A stretch of 64,000 bases of DNA from Patiria miniata. Taxonomy: Eukaryota > Echinodermata > Asteroidea > Valvatida > Asterinidae. The notes below the pieces were generated by a model. That model did no database searches. It was not told the origin of the DNA and was given only the letters and a program-made list of their open reading frames with translations. A program made the position numbers and the translations under genes. Of this stretch, positions 1-45,292 are shown piece by piece; positions within the stretch are counted from its first letter, which is position 1; each line of letters opens with the position of its first letter. The DNA lies in assembly GCF_015706575.1 (NCBI RefSeq), contig NW_024037076.1:5490777-5554776 (forward strand). Reading direction: 5' to 3'.

Positions 1-33844
<33,844 letters not shown>

Positions 33845-35980
33845 AACCAGACGGTTTCTGACGAAAATTTCATCAATTCCATCACAGAAATGATGGCAGC
33901 GGGCTTCTGTTTCTTTGATGTAGGTTAAGAATGTAAATTTATGTAGTATTTAGGTGATCAGGATTTAATTTGGTTGCAGTCCAATGCAGATTGTGAAAAT
34001 TAATAGGATTCATCTGTAGAAACGTATTTCTGATGTAAAACCTCTTGATAAGATCAAAGTTTTTGTCTTTTCTTATAAGTTCAATTTTACCTCACTTTCA
34101 AGTAGAAGTTGTAAAGAAAAATCAGACCATAAAATGCATTGTACATAGGTGTATAGAAGGTTCCTTCAAAGTGGTCTTGATGAAAGTCAAAATGAACCAA
34201 AGCAAGGTCCTGAAAAGGTTGATCGTGTATAAAAACCATGATCATGTTGACCTTGCCTTTCTTTTCAGAAAAAGGTCACTTCGGGATTGAGTAGTATTGC
34301 TGTAGAATCCCTTGTATCCTTATTGAGGCCTTTCTCCTCGAAGTCGTGCACATTATATTATCAGGTCAGTGAAGTTGATCTGTACATGTATAAATCAATT
34401 AGCATATTCCATGGTTTGTGTGAAAATTTCAATTTGTTTGGTCAGAGAATGATCCGAGTGCCATGACATTTATTACCCAGGAAGCAAAGAACAGTTTTGT
34501 CGGTGTGTGTATTGTACATGATAGATAACTTATTTAATTACTAAAACCATTTTTGTTTTCTTCAAAAGCTGATTTTGGAAAGTGCCACGACCATGTTATC
34601 AGTAGTTGCAGTTGGCCAGCGCAAATACAAATTGCAGTGCACGAGAGTTTTTAAGTTGCACTTTAGGTCAGGTGGTGGTTGTTTTGGTCGCTCATGTTGT
34701 TTTACATGTACGGTAGAACTTGTGAAATATTGCACTTTTGAAGAATATGCATAGTATCTGCCAAGCAAAAACTGGATGCATCTATTTGTATTCTACCATG
34801 AAATGTGTGTGCATTCTTCTTTCATGCACTGAATGTTTATGTTTGATAGCAATAGACTTATACATGTAGCTGAATTGAACGATAGACTAGCGCTGCCACA
34901 GTTATATTTAGAAAGTATTTTAACATCATAATGCTTTTGGTTTTTGTTCGTTTACTTAAAACATACTCCCTTTTGTGGGATGAACATTCATATCAGTTTA
35001 TAATTTAGTTAACTTTAACGTGTGTTTGTGATAATTCTTTGAAAAATTGGTGCATTTGTCAAGCGTGATCTTTCCCTGTGCAGAGAAAAATTGTAAATAA
35101 CTGTTAATGAATATTCAAGACGATCGTAATTTTTAAGGATTATTTCTTGAACTTATGTACTTGTTGAATAAGATTGACATTTCATCCTTTGTGGGTTTTT
35201 TTGTTTTAGTGTCTCCAGATTCTGAAGACTTGGTGTTCCAATTTATCATTGAGAAATGTTTGTAAGTCCGTCTTCGAAGGCAGATACAATAAGATGGTGG
35301 AATTGTTCCAATAGGCAAAACAATCCATAGAGTCTGCATGAAAAGTATTACTTTCAAAGTTGAGATTAAGATAGGCATGGTAATTTGGTATTTTATATTT
35401 CATGTTTGTACAGCGAAACTTTTGTTACGATGTCCTATGCAATTTGGGACATTGTGCCGATTGCATTGTGTGCTTTAATAAGCAAATGAAAGTAAAAAGC
35501 TCAGAATGTACAATGTATCAGTTTTGAGATATCATCACTTGACCCAAGTGACGTATTGTACTTTTGAAGTGTGTTTATATTAAAAAGGATGTTTGTAACA
35601 AAGTTTCAACTGTACCAAATATTACCTTATATTTCTTCCTTTCTTGTGATATCATTAACAGGGCTTAATTTATAGTATTTAAATGTATACATAGAGTAAC
35701 AATTTAACTGTAAGGAAAATATAAAGTATTAGTTTTGATTAAACTGTTTGAATTTTTTTTGTTTTGAAAATTTGGGTTTTTGGTCATGGACCAAACATCG
35801 CTGCTGCATGTGTACTGTTGCATTGTCGGCGTTTACCTGTTTAGATGTCTCTTCAGTTTTAGTCGCAGTTTGTTTGACGAATTTTACCATTTCACGACTT
35901 AGTAAGTGCCGTTTGATGATGAAGTCGTCTTTGATTAGTAGTGTATGAGTTGAATAAACTAAGCGAAAATAACTCTTGTT
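33845..35980 (+). other. PRRC2: Probable PRRC2 3'UTR
   Basis: AT-rich, no coding potential that I can support. A candidate poly(A) signal ATTAAA lies at 35738-35743 and AATAAA at 35953-35958. Two Pumilio-type words (TGTANATA) lie at 34140-34147 and 35092-35099. The true end is inferred. Confidence 0.6.
35953..35958 (+). terminator. Candidate PRRC2 poly(A) signal AATAAA
   Basis: Canonical hexamer about 2.1 kb after the stop codon. An upstream ATTAAA at 35738 is an alternative. Which is used cannot be told from sequence. Confidence 0.5.
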
Positions 35981-36447
35981 TATGCAGCAAAGCATAAGTC
36001 GCATTGGCCATCTTTCTGAATATAGGAAAGAGGCATTCTTGTTGCCATTACCGGCTTTTTGTATAAAAAATTAATGTAGGAATCTTGTTTGATTTCTACA
36101 GTTGTATATGTATAGTGTTTAAAACCATTCTCATGTTTCACGAATGGTATGGTACCACTTAAGTGGATGCCTGGGTACCTTTGTGTAAACACTGCATTCT
36201 TTTGGTGGGCACTCTTGGCTCACCAGCTCTATAGAAAAATATTAATGAATTCAGAATGTAGAGGTCAAAAGTCGATTAAAAAAATGCTATGTTGCAATTT
36301 AAAGGATGATGTTTGTTTCACAACATTTGTTGGTTGTTAAGTTGTACACCCTCCCCTTTCTACTTATTTTATTTTGAATGACTGGCAACGTAAAAGGCAT
36401 TGTTCCTTGTTAAAAAAAAGAAACTGGTACACATGCATGTGCAAGTA

Positions 36448-37296
36448 CAGTCAACTCGTTTATAGGAGCACGGTTTTAACGAGATTTCGGTTAAGACGAG
36501 CATATTTCGTCCCGACCGAAGTGTGCTTATTACTATGAGGGACAAAATGTACATGTATTCCGTCGGGTAATGATACCGTGTAAGAAATTTGGTGAAAATA
36601 GAAAAATGACAGAACCACTATCGCCCCTAGTACCTCTAGCGGCGACCACTATCGCCCCTACGGTTGTTTGCAGGCCAGTAAATCGGTCCAAAATTGCCTA
36701 CGCCGGCTAAATCATGATTTGCATGCCCTCGTTATTTGAGCATATTGTGGGCCATGAACTTGAGGGTTTGTAAAAAAAATATTCTTTTTTTTTTAAGCGT
36801 ACGTGGCCGTCCACAAGTCACATTGGAATCTGTTCAAGGGCCCCTTAAGGCATCTTTCCTGCAAGTTTGAAACGATTTCACTTTTTTTTTTTGTCCAAAA
36901 TTAAAAAAAAAATGCAAGGGGCTAGCGTTACATTTTTCATCAAATTGGGCCAAAAAAATTGACTTTTGGAGGTAAGGGGAGCACCAATCAATATTCAAAC
37001 GCCCAATATTTTGATTTTGGGAAAAACAGTTAACATTTTTGACTGATTTTATCTAATTGTATCCCTGAAAATTGGCAAATATGCAAGGGGTTAGTCTTAC
37101 ATTCAAATTTGGCCAAATACTGACCTTGATCGCCCCTAGCGGTACGTACCTCTGGGGGCGACCCTTATTAAGACGAGCATATTTCGTCCCGACCGAAGTG
37201 TGCTTATTACTATGAGGGACAAAATGTACATGTATTCCGTCGGGTAATGATACCGTGTAAGAAATTTGGTGAAAATAGAAAAATGACAGAACCACC
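36448..37296. mobile_element. Possible pogo/Tc1-like terminal sequence with a 126-bp direct repeat next to the satellite
   Basis: TA|CAGTCAACTCGTTTATAGG...CGGTTTTAACGAG at 36446 looks like a pogo/Tigger-type terminal repeat. The block from AAGACGAGCATATTTCGTCC to ATGACAGAACCAC occurs twice (about 36494-36619 and 37170-37296). A lone hairpin unit follows each. No matching right end was found. Confidence 0.4.
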
Positions 37297-40200
37297 CTTA
37301 TTGATCGCCCCCAGCGGTACGTACCTCTAGGGGCGACTGTGTTGGTCGCCCCCAGCGGTAAACCGCTACGGGCGACTATCGTTGGTCGCCCCCAGCGGTA
37401 TATCGCTAGGGGCAACTATTGTTGGTCGCCTCCAGCAATACGTACCTCTAGGGGCGACTGTTGTTGCGCCTACAGCGGTATACCGCTACGGGCGACGATT
37501 GTTGAGCGCCCCCAGCGGTACGTACCTCTAGGGGCGACTGTGTTGGTCGCCCACCGAGCGGTATACCGCTACGGGCGACTATTGTTAGTCGCCTCCATCG
37601 GTATACCGTTACGGGCGACTATTGTTGATCGCCCCCAGCGTTACGTACCTCTAGGGGCGACTGTGTTGGTCGCCCCCAGCGGTATATATACCGCTATGGG
37701 CGACTATTGCTGGTCGCCTCCAGCGGTATACCGCTACGGGCGAGTGGGCGACTATTGTTGGTCGCCTCCAGCGGTACATACCTCTAGGGGCGACTGTTGT
37801 TGGTCGCCTCCAGCGGTATACCACTACGGGCGACGGTTGTTGAGAGCGCCCCCAGCGGTATACGCACCTCTAGGGGCGACTGTGTTGGTCGCCCCCAGCG
37901 GTATACCGATACGGGCGACTATTGTTGGTCGCCTCCAGCGGTATACCGCTACGGGCGACTATTGTTGATCGCCCCCCAGCGGTACGTACCTCTAGGGGCG
38001 ACAGTTGTTGGTCGCCTCCAGCGGTATACCGCTATACGGGCGACTATTGTTGGTCGCCCCCAGCGGTATATCGCTTGGGCGACTATATTGTTGGTCGCCT
38101 CCAGCGGTATACCGCTACGGGCGACGGTTGTTGAGCGCCCCCAGCGGTACGTACCTCTAGGGGCGACTGTTGTTGGTCGCCTCAAGCGGTTTACTGCTAC
38201 GGGCGACTATTGTTGGTCACCCCCAGCGGTATATCGCTAGGGGCGACTATATTGTTGTCGCCTCCAGCGGTATACCGCTACGGGCGACGGTTGTTGAGCG
38301 CCCCCAGCGGTACGTACCTCTAGGGGCGACTGTGTTGGTCGCCCCTAGCGGTATATATACCGCTATGGGCGACTATTGCTGGTCGCCTCCAGCGGTATAC
38401 CGCTACGGGCGACAGTTGTTGGTCGCCTCCAGCGGTATCCGCTACGGGCGACTATATTGTTGGTCGCCCCCAGCGGTATATCGCTAGGGGCGACTATATT
38501 GTTGGTCGCCTCCAGCGGTATTCCGCTACGGGCGACGGTTGTTGAGTGCCCCCAGCGGTACGTACCTCTAGGGGCGACTGTGTTGGTCGCCCCCAGCGGT
38601 ATATTTACCGCTGTGGGCGACTATTGTTGGTCGCCTCCAGCGGTATACCGCTACGGGCGACTATTGCTGGTCGCCTCCAGCGGTATACCGCTACGGGCGA
38701 CTATTGTTGATCACCCCCAGCGGAACATACCTCTACGGGCGACTATTGCTGGTCGCCTCCAGCGGTATACCGCTACGGGCGACGGTTGTTGAGCGCCCCC
38801 AGCGGTACGTACCTCTAGGGGCGACTGTGTTGGTCGCCCCCAGCGGTATATTTACCGCTGTGGGCGACTATTGCTGGTCGCCTCCAGCGGTATACCGCTA
38901 CGGGCGACAGTTGTTGGTCGCCTCCAGCGGTATATCCGCTACGGGCGACTATATTGTTGGTCGCCCCCAGCGGTATATCGCTAGGGGCGACTATATTGTT
39001 GGTCGCCTCCAGCGGTATATACCGCTACGGGCGACGGTTGTTGAGTGCCCCCAGCGGTACGTACCTCTAGGGGCGACTGTGTTGGTCGCCCCCAGCGGTA
39101 TATTTACCGCTGTGGGCGACTATTGCTGGTCGCCTCCAGCGGTATACCGCTACGGGCGACAGTTGTTGGTCGCCTCCAGCGGTATATCCGCTACGGGCGA
39201 CTATATTGTTGGTCGCCCCCAGCGGTATATCGCTAGGGGCGACTATATTGTTGGTCGCCTCCAGCGGTATACCGCTACGGGCGACGGTTGTTGAGTGCCC
39301 CCAGCGGTACGTACCTCTAGGGGCGACTGTGTTGGTCGCCCCCAGCGGTATATTTACCGCTGTGGGCGACTATTGTTGGTCGCCTCCAGCGGAACATACC
39401 TCTACGGGCGACTATTGCTGGTCGCCTCCAGCGGTATACCGCTACGGGCGACGGTTGTTGAGCGCCCCCAGCGGTACGTACCTCTAGGGGCGACTGTGTT
39501 GGTCGCCCCCAGCGGTATATTTACCGCTGTGGGCGACTATTGTTGGTCGCCTCCAGCGGTATACCGCTACGGGCGACTATTGCTGGTCGCCTCCAGCGGT
39601 ATACCGCTACGGGCGACTATTGTTGATCACCCCCAGCGGAACATACCTCTACGGGCGACTATTGCTGGTCGCCTCCAGCGGTATACCGCTACGGGCGACG
39701 GTTGTTGAGCGCCCCCAGCGGTACGTACCTCTAGGGGCGACTGTGTTGGTCGCCCCCATCGGTATATTTACCGCTGTGGACGACTATGGTCGCCTCCAGC
39801 GGTATACCGCTACGGGCGACAGTTGTTGGTCGCCTCCAGCGGTATATCCGCTACGGGCGACTATATTGTTGTCGCCTCCAGCGGTATACCGCTACGGCGA
39901 CGGTTGTTGAGCGCCCCCAGCGGTACGTACCTCTAGGGGCGACTGTGTTGGTCGCCCCCAGCGGTATATATACCGCTATGGGCGACTATTGCTGGTCGCC
40001 TCCAGCGGTATACCGCTACGGGCGACAGTTGTTGGTCGCCTCCAGCGGTATATCCGCTACGGGCGACTATATTGTTGGTCGCCCCCAGCGGTATATCGCT
40101 AGGGGCGACGATATTGTTGGTCGCCTCCAGCGGTATACCGCTACGGGCGACGGTTGTTGAGTGCCCCCAGCGGTACGTACCTCTAGGGGCGACTGTGTTG

Positions 40201-40918
40201 GTCGCCCCCAGCGGTATATTTACCGCTGTGGGCAACTATTGTTGGTCGCCTCCAGCGGAACATACCTCTACGGGCGACTATTGCTGGTCGCCTCCAGCGG
40301 TATACCGCTACGGGCGACGGTTGTTGAGCGCCCCCAGCGGTACGTACCTCTAGGGGCGACTGTGTTGGTCGCCCCCAGCGGTATATTTACCGCTGTGGGC
40401 AACTATTGTTGGTCGCCTCCAGCGGTATACCGCTACGGGCGACAGTTGTTGGTCGCCTCCAGCGGTATCCGCTACGGGCGACTATATTGTTGGTCGCCCC
40501 CAGCGGTATATCGCTAGGGGCGACTATATTGTTGGTCGCCTCCTGCGGTATACCGCTACGGGCGACGGTTGTTGAGCGCCCCCAGCGGTACGTACCTCTA
40601 GGGGCGACTGTGTTGGTCGCCCCCAGCGGTATATTTACCGCTGTGGGCGACTATTGTTCGTCGCCTCCAGCGGTATACCGCTACGGGCGACTATTGCTGG
40701 TCGCCTCCAGCGGTATACCGCTACGGGCGACTATTGTTGATCGCCCCCAGCGGTACACTACCTCTAGGGGCGACTGTTGTTGGTCGCCTCCAGCGGTATA
40801 CCGCTACGGGCGACGGTTGTTGAGCGCCCCCAGCGGTACGTACCTCTAGGGGCGACTGTGTTGGTCGCCCCCAGCGGTATATTTGCTGGTCGCCTCCAGC
40901 GGTATACCGCTACGGGCG
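37297..40918. repeat. Palindromic-monomer satellite with higher-order repeat structure
   Basis: About 88 units of about 41 bp. Each unit is an imperfect hairpin with arms GTCGCC..CAGCGGTA / TACCGCT..GGGCGAC, separated by 8-10 nt such as TATTGTTG. At least four monomer types occur (centres GGTATACC, GGTACGTACC, GGTATATCGC, GGTATATTTACC). The GTACGTACC type recurs at 38312, 38561, 38805, 39050, 39301, 39472, 39721, 39921, 40171, 40340, 40582 and 40836, giving a main period of about 245-250 bp (six monomers) with 165-170 and 200 variants. Non-coding. Confidence 0.92.
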
Positions 40919-41408
40919 AAAAGTTTCGTATTATCATTCGGAGAAGTAGTGTATTGTTTTTTCCCCACATAAAAGTAAACATATAAATATACTTTCACTC
41001 GGATTGTATTTTTTTTCGCGGTGAACACACAAACAAATAGCCACCCCGAATTTCAAGTCAAAACTTAAAAAAATTCACAAACTATCGTTCGGAAAACGAG
41101 TGTATTGTTTTTCCCCATAACTTGTTCAGATGTAGGCCCTACATTGTATTTTTCGCGGTGAACACACTTGATTGTTCGGGCTATACTATTTTAATTGGTT
41201 GACAATTTCCCTCAACAATGAACGAACTTGTTTTAGATATCACAAACAAATTACCCGACCGAATTTCAACTCAATATATATTAACAAATGTATGTTAAAT
41301 GTCCAAGCCAAAAACGACCAAACGTCTTTTGAGAACAAAAACATGACGAAGAAAAAAATCTGAACCAAAACAAAGGCTTTACGTTAAAGTAAAACACAAC
41401 TTTGATCT

Positions 41409-41414
41409 TTTATT
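41409..41414 (-). terminator. Candidate CIZ1 poly(A) signal AATAAA
   Basis: Minus-strand AATAAA (TTTATT on plus) just before the region next to the satellite array. It would give a 3.8 kb 3'UTR. Usage not shown by sequence alone. Confidence 0.35.
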
Positions 41415-42942
41415 GTATTCCAAGTTGTGGGTAACACACATTGTACACAGTACACGTAGTATAATCAACACAAATTGATTGGCATTGGCTTCTTTTGAGA
41501 GAGGGAATAGGTCCGATAACGATCTTTTAGTTTGGGCAATATCTCAGAGTTTATCCAACTTTACCCACACCAAATACAATGTAGTGCTCTGACATTGTGT
41601 CCCCCGTGTCGGAAACAGGATCATGATAGTATGCTTAATATTTAACACAACGTGAATTTAAAAATTAATTTCCTAGTCATATTAACAAATTAAATTGATC
41701 AGTGCAAATAAACAAGGAGACAAGACTGAACATGTCGGCCTCCAAAGCACATACAATTCTTTTAAAACCTAAAAATTGAACTTTGGGGAAAACAATTAAT
41801 AAAAAATGTTAAACTAAAACGAGTGTAAATCTCATCTGACAACACTTTTCCAATCCTTATCATTACTAATTATTTTACCCCTGAAACTAACACATGAAGT
41901 GTGAGTAACTGTTTTTCCTACAAGGATTAATATTCTTTTCTTGGTCAGAACTACCATACTTGCTGTAAAGATTTTTTTAAATAAAAATTCAGACTTACAA
42001 ATGTTTCTTTGTGATTTATAGTCATGTAGGATTACTGGTAATTATACTGTGCTCAAAGTGAAGATTGGGCTGGTGCAAAATTCCCTGTGAAATTATTCTG
42101 CCTGAAATCATTCAGAAGAACACAAGCATTGAGTGCGGTTTTTAAAGAAGTATGCCTGCAGGCACACTTTTTATGTGCCCTAGCGATAGAATCAAGCTAC
42201 GAAACCAAAAGAGAATTGGGTCATGTTTTCTCTGTAGTCACTGAACTTAAATTTCAACATGTTAGTTATTATGCACCCTACTTCAGATTTTGCACAATTT
42301 TGTTGCTTTGAATGAAAGTAATGCACACTATTAAAAGCAAATGACACTAGATTTACACACATTTGTATACCTTTGACTACACGAATACACAAGCATTCCC
42401 AAGTTTAAGCAGCATATATTCTTATAGCACAATTAATTGCCCCGCATCCCTTTGAAATGGACACAAAAAATCGAGTTTACAAAACAAAATCTGAACGTAC
42501 AATAAAATAATAATGCTTTTATACATGACACTACAGGCTACAGGGCAGAGAAAGTACAATGGAGGCAAAATTAACAGTTTTATCCAAACAAAAACATATA
42601 ACACAATCGGCATCACAAATGGCAATAACAGAATTGTTTTATGGTGCACACTAGCTGTTCCTAGTATATTAAAAATAAAAAATGGAAACAAATCATCTGA
42701 AGCATATAATCTAAACTTGGACAGTGAAACCTCTAGACACTACAAATATTTTTTTCACAGTTTTATTTGTTTAATTTACATTAAGTACAATATCCCTCAT
42801 CTTCATTTTTTTCAGCTTAACTTCCAGAATTCTAAAAGAATGCATCACCATAACTATTGGTTTGTTGTGCACATTATCAGAATAAGATTAGTCCTGTGCA
42901 CATCATGTCCAATATGCATTAAACCAGTGTGCCTGCATGAAT

Positions 42943-43300
42943 CAATGCGCGCATGAATCAATGCGTTCATGAATCAATGCACGCATGAATCAATGCGCCC
43001 ATGAACCAATGCGCGCATGAACCAATGGGCGCATGAACCAATGTGTGTATGAACCAATGTGCGCTGAACCAATGCGCATATGAACCAAAGCGCGCTGAAC
43101 CAATGCATGCATGAACCAATGCGTGCTAAACCAATGCATGAACCAATATGTGCTGAACCAATGCGCACATAAACCAATGCGCGCATGAACCAATGCGCGC
43201 ATGAACCAATGCGCGCATTTACTCAATGTGCGCATGAACCCAGTGCTCGCATGAACCAATGCGTGCATGAACCAATGCGCGCATGAACCAATGCGTGCCA
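42943..43300. repeat. Minisatellite, about 16-bp unit x21
   Basis: Units GCGCATGAACCAATGC with frequent C/T and insertion variants, probably inside the CIZ1 3'UTR. Open frames rich in H, W and A are repeat artefacts. Confidence 0.9.
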
Positions 43301-44999
43301 GCAATGGTCTCTTTCAGGAGAATCGATTGTGAGAGGTGACGAAGAGTCAATAAACAGAACTCGGTCATCAAGCCCCATATTATCAAACAGTGACTGTTCA
43401 ATTGATCCTGCAAACTATTTGAACACTTCTGTACAGGATGTGATGGATAAGCCAATTCGACATTTCACTTGCGCATGTGCAAACTCTCAATGAAAACAAA
43501 ATCCATCTTCACATGAAAGGAAGGACGCAAGAAGGCAGCAGAAACATGCATCCTACAGAGCTTCCAAAAGTATTGTGGATTTTTAGCAGCATTTTCCTGA
43601 GATAGTTCGAAAATACATGTACATTGTCTTATGAATTTCAGAAACTTAAATGAAATTTATACACAAATTCACCAAACTTCAAATAACGGTCTGCCTACAT
43701 CGTTTTCCTTAAAATCTTTTCCAGATTTTTTGTTGTTATCTGTGTATATAAATATCAATGAAACCTAACCCTAAATTGCTACTCACGAGCTCCTATTTCT
43801 ACTCGCGGCAGGATGAGCACTCAAGTACAAGAAAAACCACGAGTAGAACGAATATCATTAACTACTCAGGAGTACTCAGGTAACTCGCCCAGCGGTAAAA
43901 ATCATTCATTAAAGCACTTTTGTACCTCAACTTCAATCAAAAAATGAAAGATTGTAAAAATGTAACTTTTGAATTGTAACACGTTAATTAAGTCTATTAC
44001 GTTGGATACAGTTTGGATATGTTTATGCTCCGAAAATGGTGCCGCTATATACATTTTGGCACATTCACTAAAAGTCAGAAACAATGTCAACTTTGTTTGC
44101 AAGTATCTAAATGTATTGATTATTATTTTTTCCTGTTCTCATTATTTTAATACCTGAAGGAAAAATAAACACTGACCCCTTAAAAAGCAGAGCTACATCT
44201 AGGGTCCCAAGAAACTCTGTAAAGCTCCTCAAGGTTGATAAGCTTAATGCGACAGACATTTTTTGTCCTGATAATAATGGTAACGTTTCAAAACAATAAG
44301 CGATCTCGATGAAGTAGTGCAGGTCAATGGTCATTCGGGATAAAATCACTGAATGCGATATTAAGCTAACGCCCATTCTGCTGGTAATTAGCACACGAGC
44401 ATTGTGCGACCGTCTAAATGTGCATTCATGCACCTTCAATGAGCATTCGATTATCCTGAATTACCTGAGACCCATATACCTAACTCGTTATTCTTTCTCC
44501 TGATAAAAACACGGAAAACATAACAAAACAAAAAAACAAATCTACAAATCATCACCCCATCAGCTGATAATATTGATTACATAAAAATCTACTTTTTATA
44601 TACTTATTTGAAAGATTAATATGATTCATCCATTCAAACACCTGTACTAGATTTAGACAAGAAGAACCTGTTAGTACAGTTTCAACACAAGTTATCTAAT
44701 GATGATGACCTCGCTGGCAACTCTTGGGCCATGGCAGACGATGGCTTGAGGGTCAAATGTCGGATGACTTGGCTCTTTTAATGATCTGGAATCCCACGTT
44801 CTTTATAGGAGGCATGTTTAACTTGAGTGACTTGGGGCCATACCACTGAATCTAGCCACTCCCTGGAAAACGTTTGGTAAAAAAATGGAGAGAATGCATA
44901 ACCTTTAAAGGTAGACAAGTTGTTTGAAGTTCGCTTAGGTTGTTTCCAAAGTACATCATGTGCACCTCTACAGATATCAACTTTAAATTGTTGCATGGA

Positions 45000-45058
45000 G
45001 CGTATTCGCGTGAGATACGACTTTGTTGCAGAATGGAGTTACGACCTTAATGCACTGA
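45000..45058. repeat. Dispersed repeat R4, copy 2
   Basis: GTATTCGCGTGAGATACGAC and TTGCAGAATGGAGTTACGAC match 23326-23391. Confidence 0.5.
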
Positions 45059-45226
45059 CACGAGGTTGTGATTACATGTAACGTACAACACTTGTGATGT
45101 ACTTGTGATCCATTATGACTGCAACACAGCACCATTCACAGTATGTTCTCATTAAAAAAAAATTGAATCTCACTGTTGAAGTCTGCTAAGCGTACGTAAC
45201 TAACCTGAGGTGATGTTCATTACTTG

Positions 45227-45292
45227 TCTAGTTGCTGGCCTGGCTGTTAGGTTCAGAGGAGTCATCAACTGACTTGGTCTTCTTCAACGATG
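45227..45292 (-). CDS. CIZ1: CIZ1 terminal coding exon
   Basis: Acceptor TATTGCAG|; encodes ASLKKTKSVDDSSEPNSQAS N and stops with TAG at 45227-45229. Phase 0 in. Shorter than the human C-terminal tail. Confidence 0.85.

Larger units (their letters stand above)
41400..45226 (-). other. CIZ1: Probable CIZ1 3'UTR
   Basis: AT-rich, no supportable coding sequence. An AATAAA on the minus strand at 41409-41414 is a candidate end; closer signals may be used instead. It contains a 16-bp minisatellite at 42943-43300. Extent is inferred. Confidence 0.45.

Noticed and set aside
37297-40918. CRISPR-like look (regular palindromic repeats with short spacers)
   Set aside because: The intervening 8-10 nt are themselves conserved, there are no unique spacers or cas genes, and the context is an animal genome.
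37339-40986. Long overlapping open frames on the plus strand in the satellite (for example 37339-37968 and 38704-39294)
   Set aside because: They appear in all three frames, are made only of the repeated 41-bp hairpin units and have no outside homology that I recognise; they are artefacts of repeat composition.
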